Positions 13,014 through 18,056 of a DNA stretch of 18,056 nucleotides are shown here, piece after piece. Within the stretch, counting starts at the first letter, position 1, and each line of letters opens with the position of its first letter. The DNA comes from Falsiroseomonas sp044348345 (GTDB lineage: Bacteria > Pseudomonadota > Alphaproteobacteria > Acetobacterales > Acetobacteraceae), in NCBI GenBank assembly GCA_044348345.1, contig JBIKSZ010000052.1, forward strand, positions 1 through 18,056, given 5' to 3'. The position numbers and the translations under genes are program-made. A model generated the notes under the pieces. It made no database searches and had not been told where the DNA came from. It saw only the letters and a program-made list of their open reading frames with translations.

Positions 13014-13918
13014 CAGGTGAGCCGGCTGCCCGGCGGCAGCGCGTAACCGCGCAGGAACTCCGCCGCCGGCAGCGGCGCGCGGCCGGCGCGCTGCAAGCGG
13101 TTCAGGCGCAGCGCGCCGGTGCCGCAGGCGATGGTGGGTGCCGCGTCCAGCACTGTCCCCGGCGCGCCGGCCCCCTCGGCCGGCTCGGCGCCCAGCACCC
13201 GGATCACCTCCGCGCCGTGCTGGAAGAAGCAGCCGGGCCACGGGGTGAGCGCGCGGATGCGCCGGTCAAGCGCGGCGGCATCGGCGTTCCAGTCGAGCCG
13301 CCCATCCTCCTTCGCGATCTTCGGCGCATAGGTGACGCCGGCCTCGGGCTGGGGAATGGGGTGCGGGTCTTCGGCGAGTGCGCGCAGGATCAGCGGCCCG
13401 CCGATTGCGGCGAGCGCGTCGTGGAGTTCGGGCGTCGTCGCGCGCGGGCTGATCGGGATCGCCTGACGCAGCAGCATCGGGCCGGTGTCGAGCCCTTCTT
13501 CCATCCGCATGATGGTGATGCCGGTCTCGGTGTCGCCGGCCAGGATCGCCGCCTGGATCGGCCCCGCGCCGCGCCAGCGCGGCAGCAGCGAGGCGTGGAT
13601 GTTGAGGCAGCCGCGCCGCGGCGCATCCAGCATCGCCTTCGGCAGGATCAGCCCATAGGCCGCGACCACCGCCGCATCGAGGTCGAGCGCCGCGAAGGCC
13701 GCGTGCTCGGCTGCGTCGCGCTTGACGCGGGCGGGCGTGCGCACCGGCAGGCCGAGCTCGAGCGCGGCGCGATGCACGGGGCAGGGGGTTTCCTTCTGCC
13801 CGCGCCCGGCGGGGCGCGGTGGCTGCGCATAGACGCAGGCGATCTCATGCCCCGCCGCATGCAGCGCGCGCAGCGCCGGCACCGCGAAATCCGGGCTGCC
13901 CATGAAGGCGAGGCGCAT
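13013..13918 (-). CDS. fmt: Methionyl-tRNA formyltransferase
   Basis: Formylates the amino group of methionyl-initiator tRNA using 10-formyltetrahydrofolate. The 301-residue chain starts MRLAFMGSPDFAVPAL. It carries the family signature SLLPRWRGAGPIQ (110-122), with N107, H109 and D144 at the expected catalytic positions of the formyltransferase fold. A C-terminal beta-barrel domain follows (about 205-300, including ALTPWPGCFF). It is slightly shorter than the E. coli enzyme (315). No ribosome site is seen directly before ATG 13918. Instead the codon overlaps the stop of a 32-codon ORF with a good Shine-Dalgarno sequence, so expression may depend on coupling. The stop overlaps the truA start. 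Confidence 0.95.
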   Translation of the reverse strand: MRLAFMGSPDFAVPALRALHAAGHEIACVYAQPPRPAGRGQKETPCPVHRAALELGLPVRTPARVKRDAAEHAAFAALDLDAAVVAAYGLILPKAMLDAPRRGCLNIHASLLPRWRGAGPIQAAILAGDTETGITIMRMEEGLDTGPMLLRQAIPISPRATTPELHDALAAIGGPLILRALAEDPHPIPQPEAGVTYAPKIAKEDGRLDWNADAAALDRRIRALTPWPGCFFQHGAEVIRVLGAEPAEGAGAPGTVLDAAPTIACGTGALRLNRLQRAGRAPLPAAEFLRGYALPPGSRLT

Positions 13919-14016
13919 CAGGCGGCCGCCGAAGGCGGCCGAGGCCGCGAACGCGGCCCGCGGCCTGTGCCGCGAAGCCAAGGCCGCGGATGCGGCCGCC
14001 CGGCGTCTGAGGGCAT
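13918..14016 (-). CDS. Candidate 32-residue leader ORF between def and fmt
   Basis: The 109-bp gap between def and fmt contains a minus-strand ORF starting MPSDAGRPHPRPWLRG. Its ATG (14014-14016) is preceded by AGGAG (14025-14029) with an 8-nt spacer, overlapping the def stop. Its TGA (13918-13920) overlaps the fmt ATG as TGATG, the same coupling used between fmt and truA. The product is Arg/Pro-rich, matches no family I know, and its DNA is a GGCCGC-rich low-complexity stretch, so the frame may be fortuitous. If translated, its likely role is to deliver ribosomes to fmt, which has no Shine-Dalgarno of its own. Confidence 0.35.
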   Translation of the reverse strand: MPSDAGRPHPRPWLRGTGRGPRSRPRPPSAAA

Positions 14017-14027
14017 CAGGAAGACTC

Positions 14028-14552
14028 CTACTCCCTTTGCTGCGCCTTCAGCTCCTTGGCGAGCTTGCGCAGGATCATGTTGCGCTTGAGCGCGGAGAGG
14101 TGGTCCACGAACAGCACGCCATCCAGGTGATCCAGCTCATGCTGGAAACAGGCGGACAGCAAGCCATCCGCCTCGCGTTCCTGCCGCGCGCCCGCAAGGT
14201 CGGTCCAGCGCACCTTTACCACCGCCGGGCGCGTCACCTCCGCGAATTGGTTGGGCAGCGAGAGGCAGCCTTCCTCGCGCGTCGCCAGCTCCTTGCTGGC
14301 GGCGATGATCTCGGGGTTCACCATGACGATCGGCTCGGGCTTGTCGCCAGGGCGGATGTCCACGACGACAAGCCGCAGGAGCTCGCCCACCTGCGGCGCG
14401 GCCAGGCCGATGCCGGGGGCCTTGTACATCGTCGCCAGCATCTTCTCGGCCAGCGCCGGGATGCGCGGATCGGCCGGCTGCACCGGCTTCGCCTTGGCGC
14501 GCAGCCGCGTGTCGGGGACGTAGAGGATCGGCAGGAGATCGGCTTCGGTCAT
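14028..14552 (-). CDS. def: Peptide deformylase
   Basis: Removes the formyl group from the N-terminal methionine of nascent proteins, the counterpart of Fmt. The 174-residue protein carries the three family motifs: GIGLAAPQ (47-54), EEGCLSLP (93-100, metal ligand C96) and QHELDHLDG (137-145, ligands H138 and H142, catalytic E139). The N-terminus LLPILYVPDTRLRAKAKPV matches alphaproteobacterial deformylases. I chose ATG 14552; a GTG at 14579 preceded by GGCGGGG would add nine residues and is a real alternative. It is the first gene of the def-fmt-truA unit, with fmt beginning 109 bp downstream. Confidence 0.95.
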   Translation of the reverse strand: MTEADLLPILYVPDTRLRAKAKPVQPADPRIPALAEKMLATMYKAPGIGLAAPQVGELLRLVVVDIRPGDKPEPIVMVNPEIIAASKELATREEGCLSLPNQFAEVTRPAVVKVRWTDLAGARQEREADGLLSACFQHELDHLDGVLFVDHLSALKRNMILRKLAKELKAQQRE

Positions 14553-14598
14553 CGCGCGCAGGTCCGGGGAGCCGGACACCTAGCCCCGCCTCACCCCC

Positions 14599-14627
14599 CT
14601 TGCAACCGGCAGCGGACCGGCCAAAAT
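14599..14627 (+). promoter_or_regulatory. Candidate heat-shock sigma factor (RpoH) promoter for the small HSP gene
   Basis: CTTGCA (14599-14604) resembles the alphaproteobacterial RpoH -35 element CTTG. CCAAAAT (14621-14627) is a weak match to a CCATNT-like -10, with about 18 bp between CTTG and this element, which is longer than ideal. The position upstream of an Hsp20 gene supports the idea. The leader would be about 95 nt and includes the hairpin CCGGT-ACG-ACCGG (14686-14698). I do not see a convincing ROSE-type thermometer that pairs with the ribosome site. Confidence 0.25.
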
Positions 14628-14729
14628 CCTGGCTCGCGGGGTGCCTCGGGCCCTGCAGTCCACGCCTCGCCCAGCAACCTCGTCACCGGTACGACCGGGA
14701 TGGGGCAGGGGAGGCCAAGGGAGCATAGG

Positions 14730-15209
14730 ATGTCGCGCCCCTCTCTGTTCGGCTCGCCGCTCTTCCTCGGCTTCGACCACCTCGAGCAGATGCTCGACCG
14801 GGTGCAGAAGAACACCGACGGCTACCCGCCCTACAATATCGAGCAGACCGGCGACACGCGCTTGCGGATCACGCTGGCCGTCGCGGGCTTCTCGATGGAC
14901 GATCTGCAGATCACGCAGGAAGACAACCAGCTCGTCATCCGCGGCCGCCAGAAGGAAGACGGCGAGGGCCGGATCTTCCTCCATCGCGGCATCGCGGCGC
15001 GGCAGTTCCAGCGTGCCTTCGTCCTCGCCGAAGGGATCGAGGTGGAGGGCGCTTGGCTCGACAACGGGCTGCTGCATGTGGATCTGCGCCGCCCGCTGCC
15101 GGAGGCGCGGGTGAAGACCATCAAGATCGCCGCCCGCGGCAACGGCGCCCAGCGTCCCGTCGTCGGCGGCCTGCCCGAGCCGATCGTGGACGGCCTCAAG
15201 GAGGGGTGA
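14730..15209 (+). CDS. Small heat-shock protein, Hsp20/alpha-crystallin family (IbpA-like)
   Basis: An ATP-independent holdase chaperone that binds unfolding proteins under heat stress and forms large oligomers. The 159-residue product has a short aromatic N-terminal arm (SLFGSPLFLGFDHLEQML) and an alpha-crystallin domain at about 35-135. That domain opens YPPYNIEQTGDTRLRITLAVAGF, which is characteristic of the bacterial class A IbpA group, and ends AWLDNGLLHVDLRRPLPE. A C-terminal tail follows. ATG 14730 has an AAGGGAG site and similarity begins there; the frame is open far upstream only as shadow. It is divergent from def, and the DUF1150 gene follows after 61 bp, the usual alphaproteobacterial pairing. 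Confidence 0.93.
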   Translation: MSRPSLFGSPLFLGFDHLEQMLDRVQKNTDGYPPYNIEQTGDTRLRITLAVAGFSMDDLQITQEDNQLVIRGRQKEDGEGRIFLHRGIAARQFQRAFVLAEGIEVEGAWLDNGLLHVDLRRPLPEARVKTIKIAARGNGAQRPVVGGLPEPIVDGLKEG

Positions 15210-15230
15210 CGATCCCGTACCCCTTGATCA

Positions 15231-15255
15231 GGCGCGGGCCCAGACGGGACGCGCC
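15231..15255 (+). other. Hairpin in the Hsp20-DUF1150 spacer
   Basis: GGCGCG (15231-15236) pairs with CGCGCC (15250-15255), with an inner CCC/GGG pairing. The hairpin sits just upstream of the AAGGAGAG ribosome site of the DUF1150 gene. It may protect the hsp20 mRNA 3' end or moderate downstream translation. No U tract follows, so it is unlikely to be a full terminator. Confidence 0.3.
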
Positions 15256-15270
15256 GGGAAGGAGAGTATC

Positions 15271-15522
15271 ATGAACGAGCATGACGGCGCCGAGACGGGC
15301 CGGATATTCCTCAGCGCGGCGACGCTGCGCAGCCTCTCGGTCCAGGATTTCGCGCGCCTTGGCGCGGAGGAGGTGGCGTATCTGCGCCCCGTCATCCTGA
15401 ATGGCGCGCTGGCCTTCGCGATCCATGCCGCCGATGGCACGCCGATCGGCGCGGCGCCGAGCGCGCAGCTCGCCGCCGCCGCGATCCGCCAGCACGAGAT
15501 GGAACCCGCGCTGGTGCATTGA
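15271..15522 (+). CDS. DUF1150 family protein
   Basis: An 83-residue protein of the small alphaproteobacterial DUF1150 family. The pattern is LSVQDFARLGAEEVAYLRPV (about 22-41), then ALAFAIHAADGTPIG (46-60), and a closing AAAAIRQHEMEPALVH. The family has no proven biochemical role and is repeatedly found next to IbpA-type small heat-shock genes, as here. ATG 15271 has a strong AAGGAGAG ribosome site (15259-15266). There is no signal peptide or membrane segment. Co-transcription with the upstream Hsp20 gene is likely (61-bp gap, same strand); involvement in proteostasis is inference from this pairing. Confidence 0.82.
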   Translation: MNEHDGAETGRIFLSAATLRSLSVQDFARLGAEEVAYLRPVILNGALAFAIHAADGTPIGAAPSAQLAAAAIRQHEMEPALVH

Positions 15523-15539
15523 GGCCCGGGGGGCCAAAC

Positions 15540-15562
15540 GGCCGAGCGGCCAAGGCTCGGCC
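15540..15562. terminator. Hairpin between convergent DUF1150 and hpf; possible bidirectional terminator
   Basis: GGCCGAG (15540-15546) and CTCGGCC (15556-15562) form a perfect 7-bp stem with a 9-nt loop, within the 48 bp between the two convergent stop codons. A GGCC-rich inverted repeat also precedes it (about 15523-15534). There is no U tract, so the terminator call rests on position and stem strength. Confidence 0.45.
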
Positions 15563-15570
15563 GGGGCCAG

Positions 15571-16176
15571 TCAGCTGCCCGGATCGATCCAGCCGACATG
15601 GCCATCGGCGCGGCGATGCACGACGTTCAGCTCCCCGCTCGCGCGGTTGCGGAACATCAGCACCTGCAACTGCATCAGGTCGAGGCGCATCACCGCCTCG
15701 CTGACCGAGAGCGTCTCGATCAGCGCCTGGGCCTCGGCGACGACCGCAGGGTTGTCCTGGCCATTGGCGAGCGCGGCCTCGGCGGCATCGGCCTCCTCCT
15801 CCTCCTCGGGGCGGGCGAGCACGACCTGGCGCGCGGGTTCGCCGCGCGGGCGGTCGCGCTCGGCGGCGAGGCTCCTGGCATGGTCGTTCACGCGCCGGCG
15901 GTAGCGGCGCAGCCGCTTGGCGACATGCTCGGCCGCTTCCTCGAAGGCGCGATGCGCGTCCGGGCCCTCGCCCTCGCCGCGCATGAACAGGTCGCGCCCG
16001 GCCTTGAGGTTGATGTCGCAGACGAAGGCGTGCCCCTTGCCGTCGCGGCGGAAGGTGACATTCGCCTCGAGCGCATGGTCGAAATACTTGCGCGCGATGG
16101 TGCCGAGCCCTTCCCGAACCCGGGTCTGCAGCGCCTCGCCCGTATCAACCTGCTTGCCTGCGACGGTGATGTGCAT
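15571..16176 (-). CDS. hpf: Ribosome hibernation promoting factor, long form
   Basis: Binds the 30S decoding region and, in its long form, dimerises ribosomes into inactive 100S particles in starved cells. The 201-residue protein has the S30AE N-terminal domain (1 to about 105: MHITVAGKQVDTGEAL, then HAFVCDINLKAGRDLFMRGEG and AAEHVAKRLRRYRRR). A linker with an acidic run (EEEEE, 124-128) follows. The C-terminal dimerisation domain (about 145-200) includes LMFRNRASGELNVVHRR and ends GHVGWIDPG. ATG 16176 is set by family similarity, with AAGGAAGGAG 10 nt upstream. It follows rpoN by 76 bp, the usual proteobacterial order; ptsN, often next, is absent here and the convergent DUF1150 gene follows instead. 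Confidence 0.95.
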   Translation of the reverse strand: MHITVAGKQVDTGEALQTRVREGLGTIARKYFDHALEANVTFRRDGKGHAFVCDINLKAGRDLFMRGEGEGPDAHRAFEEAAEHVAKRLRRYRRRVNDHARSLAAERDRPRGEPARQVVLARPEEEEEADAAEAALANGQDNPAVVAEAQALIETLSVSEAVMRLDLMQLQVLMFRNRASGELNVVHRRADGHVGWIDPGS

Positions 16177-16252
16177 GCGGTGGCCGCTCCTTCCTTGATG
16201 GGAAGGCCGGCCCGGGGAGCGCGGCGGGACGCTTGCGCGGCGCGGCCGCGGA

Positions 16253-17755
16253 TCAGGCCGGGACGGCCTTCTCCCGCTTGCGCTGCACGGATGAGGGGAT
16301 GCGCAGCGCTTCCCGGTATTTCGCCACCGTTCTACGCGCGATGTCCACACCTTCCTTGCGCAACCGCTCCACGATCGCATCGTCGGAGAGGATGTCGTCC
16401 GCGCGCTCGGCGGCGATCATCTCCCGGATGCGGAAGCGGATCGCTTCGGCCGAATGCGCTTCCCCGCCCGCGGTGCCGGCGATGGCGGTGGTGAAGAAGT
16501 ACTTCAGTTCGAAGATGCCGCGCGGGGTCGCGATGTGCTTGTTGGCGGTCACGCGGCTGATCGTGCTCTCATGCAGAGAGACCTCATCGGCCACGTCGCG
16601 CAGGATCAGCGGGCGCAGATGCGCGACGCCATGGCGGAAGAAGCCGTCCTGGCGGCGCACGATCTCGGCCGCGACCTTGAGGATGGTGGTGGCGCGCTGT
16701 TCCAGCGATTTGACGAGCCAGGTCGCGCTTTGCAGTTTTTCCGCCAGGAAGGCGCGGTCGTCGCGGGATCGCGTGCCGATCACGGCGCGGGCATGGAAGC
16801 CGCGGTTCACCAGCACGCGCGGCAGGGTTTCCGGGTTCAGCTCCACCGCCCATTCGCCGTTCTCGATACGGCGCATGAGCACGTCGGGGACGATGGTGGC
16901 CGGCGGCGGCGCATCCCAATTGGCGCCGGGCTTGGGGTCGAGCCGCTTCAGCTCCGCGATCATCTCGGCGAGGTCTTCGGCGTCCACGCCGCAGGCTGCC
17001 ATCAGCCCGCGCATGTCGCGCCGCGCCAGCATCTCGAGGTTCGCGAGCAGCGCCTCCATGCAGGGATCGAAGCGGTTGCGGTCCGCCAACTGCACGGCCA
17101 GGCATTCGCGCAGATCGCGTGCGAACATCCCGACCGGATCGAGCCGCTGCAGCCGGGCGCGCACGCCCGCCACCATCGCCTCCGCGCAGCCCATCGCGCC
17201 GGCGATCGCGGCATCCGTCACGGTCAGCCGCCCGGCAGGGTCGACCAGCGCCAGCATCTGCGCGGCGACCAGCCGTTCCTTCGCGTCGTGGAAGCTCAGG
17301 CGGATCTGCTCGCCGAGATGCTCGCGGAGCGAGATGCGGGCATCGGCCATCTCCTCGATGCCGGAGAGGTCGTCGTCGAAGCCCGCCGACCCGCCGCGCC
17401 CGACGCCGCTGCCGAGCCCGCCCCCAGGCGTGACCCCTGGGCCATCCGCGTCATAGACATTGTCCCACTCGGCATCGAGCGGCGCCGCGCCCTCGGCCGG
17501 CATCTCGCCCGAGGTGGCGGCGGCGTGGGCATCGGCGTGCTCGGGCGGGGCGGCCTCAGGCCCGCGCTCATCGGCCGCTGTGCGCGGCTCGGGGCGCTCA
17601 TCGCGTTCGAGGAGCGGGTTACGCTCCAGCTCTTCCTCGACGAAGGCGGTGACTTCGAGGTTCGAGGATTGCAGCAGCTTGATGGCCTGCCGCAGCTGCG
17701 GCGTCATCACCAGCGACTGCGATTGGCGGATATCGAGGCGCTGGGCGAGGCTCAT
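16253..17755 (-). CDS. rpoN: RNA polymerase sigma-54 factor
   Basis: Directs RNA polymerase to -24/-12 promoters that need AAA+ activators. The 500-residue chain has Region I (about 1-50: the Gln- and Leu-rich QSQSLVMTPQLRQAIKLLQ that contacts activators). A variable acidic, Pro/Gly-rich Region II follows (about 50-140, with a glycine-rich GVTPGGGLGSGVGRGG stretch), then the core-binding region. The DNA-binding region has the helix-turn-helix DVADEVSLHESTISRVTANK and, near the end, the RpoN box ARRTVAKYRE (473-482). All conserved parts are present, so it should be functional. ATG 17755 gives the canonical N-terminus. It is downstream of lptB (51-bp gap) and upstream of hpf. Confidence 0.97.
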   Translation of the reverse strand: MSLAQRLDIRQSQSLVMTPQLRQAIKLLQSSNLEVTAFVEEELERNPLLERDERPEPRTAADERGPEAAPPEHADAHAAATSGEMPAEGAAPLDAEWDNVYDADGPGVTPGGGLGSGVGRGGSAGFDDDLSGIEEMADARISLREHLGEQIRLSFHDAKERLVAAQMLALVDPAGRLTVTDAAIAGAMGCAEAMVAGVRARLQRLDPVGMFARDLRECLAVQLADRNRFDPCMEALLANLEMLARRDMRGLMAACGVDAEDLAEMIAELKRLDPKPGANWDAPPPATIVPDVLMRRIENGEWAVELNPETLPRVLVNRGFHARAVIGTRSRDDRAFLAEKLQSATWLVKSLEQRATTILKVAAEIVRRQDGFFRHGVAHLRPLILRDVADEVSLHESTISRVTANKHIATPRGIFELKYFFTTAIAGTAGGEAHSAEAIRFRIREMIAAERADDILSDDAIVERLRKEGVDIARRTVAKYREALRIPSSVQRKREKAVPA

Positions 17756-17806
17756 CGCGCCGCCACCGAGAACCCGAAGCTGGCCCGCCTGCGCCGCATC
17801 GCCGCG

Positions 17807-18056
17807 CTACAGGGAAAAACGCTCGCCGAGATAGACGCGGCGCACACCCTCATGCTCGACGATGTCGCGCGGCCCGCCTTCCATCAGCACCTGGCCGTCA
17901 TGCAGGATATAGGCGCGGTCGATGATCTCCAGCGTCTCGCGGACATTGTGGTCGGTGATCAGCACGCCGATGCCGCGGTCCTTCAGATGCTTCACCAGGT
18001 CGCGGATCTCGCCAACCGCGATCGGGTCGATGCCGGCCAGCGGTTCGTCGAGCAGA
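17807..18056 (-). CDS. lptB: LPS export ABC transporter ATP-binding protein, C-terminal part (partial at window edge)
   Basis: The ATPase that powers lipopolysaccharide extraction from the inner membrane with LptF/LptG/LptC. About 82 C-terminal codons are present; the gene enters from the right edge. The visible part starts at the Walker B segment LLDEPLAGIDPIAVGEI, whose DPIAV ending is typical of LptB. It continues with the H-loop histidine in VLITDHNVRETLEI and the strand YILHDGQVLMEGGP, and ends YLGERFSL, also an LptB-type terminus. Position directly before rpoN supports the assignment over other ABC ATPases. Confidence 0.93.
   Translation of the reverse strand, partial: LLDEPLAGIDPIAVGEIRDLVKHLKDRGIGVLITDHNVRETLEIIDRAYILHDGQVLMEGGPRDIVEHEGVRRVYLGERFSL

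Noticed and set aside
14552..14579. GTG 14579 as the start of peptide deformylase
   Set aside because: It adds nine residues not typical of the family N-terminus. It does have a better purine tract upstream, so it is kept as an alternative and not annotated.
14640..14729. ROSE-type RNA thermometer in the Hsp20 leader
   Set aside because: A short hairpin (14686-14698) is present, but I see no convincing pairing that would sequester the AAGGGAG ribosome site.
16177..16380. N-terminal extension of hpf by 68 residues
   Set aside because: The extra residues are Arg/Ser/Pro-rich, overlap the rpoN 3' end, and the canonical HPF N-terminus with a good ribosome site begins at 16176.

Overview
The window is about 18 kb of very GC-rich chromosomal DNA from an alphaproteobacterium, most likely an acetic-acid-bacteria relative (Acetobacteraceae, Roseomonas-like). 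This rests on base composition, the alphaproteobacterial families DUF1150 and DUF2336, the lptB-rpoN-hpf order and dispersed GC-rich intergenic palindromes. The genus is an inference; no rRNA or other phylogenetic marker is present. I found no tRNA, rRNA, CRISPR array, insertion sequence or phage gene.

Left region (1-4941), accessory catabolism. A minus-strand unit holds a DapA-superfamily aldolase/deaminase, a periplasmic amino-acid-binding protein and the first codons of an ABC permease. Divergent from it, across 80 bp, is one 958-residue polypeptide carrying a 2Fe-2S domain, an FAD/NAD disulfide-oxidoreductase-like domain, a BFD-like 2Fe-2S domain and a D-amino-acid-oxidase-like domain. 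In other bacteria these parts are separate subunits (LhpF/LhpE/LhpB of D-hydroxyproline dehydrogenase, or HcnA/HcnB/HcnC). Together the genes look like import and oxidation of an imino or amino acid, with 4-hydroxyproline the best guess.

Region 4919-8033, minus strand. A GGDEF diguanylate cyclase, a DUF2336 protein (ATGA overlap) and an HtrA-like PDZ protein follow one another. The HtrA-like protein has no signal peptide and has lost all three catalytic-triad residues. This looks like a cytoplasmic signalling module of unknown output.

Region 8034-12029, plus strand. dapD and dapE (lysine/diaminopimelate synthesis) are followed by a small polytopic membrane protein and an Ldh_2-family NAD(P)H oxidoreductase joined to it by an ATGA overlap. 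A palindromic repeat pair separates dapD from dapE.

Region 12030-14579. A convergent spacer with a hairpin cluster and an AT-richer island is followed by the minus-strand translation unit def-(possible 32-codon ORF)-fmt-truA, which covers N-formylation/deformylation and tRNA pseudouridylation. Region 14580-15522, plus strand, holds a small heat-shock protein and its usual alphaproteobacterial neighbour DUF1150. Region 15571-18056, minus strand, holds lptB (partial), rpoN and the long-form ribosome hibernation factor hpf. Apart from 1-224, where only a partial permease and repeats are seen, no gene-free stretch exceeds about 220 bp.
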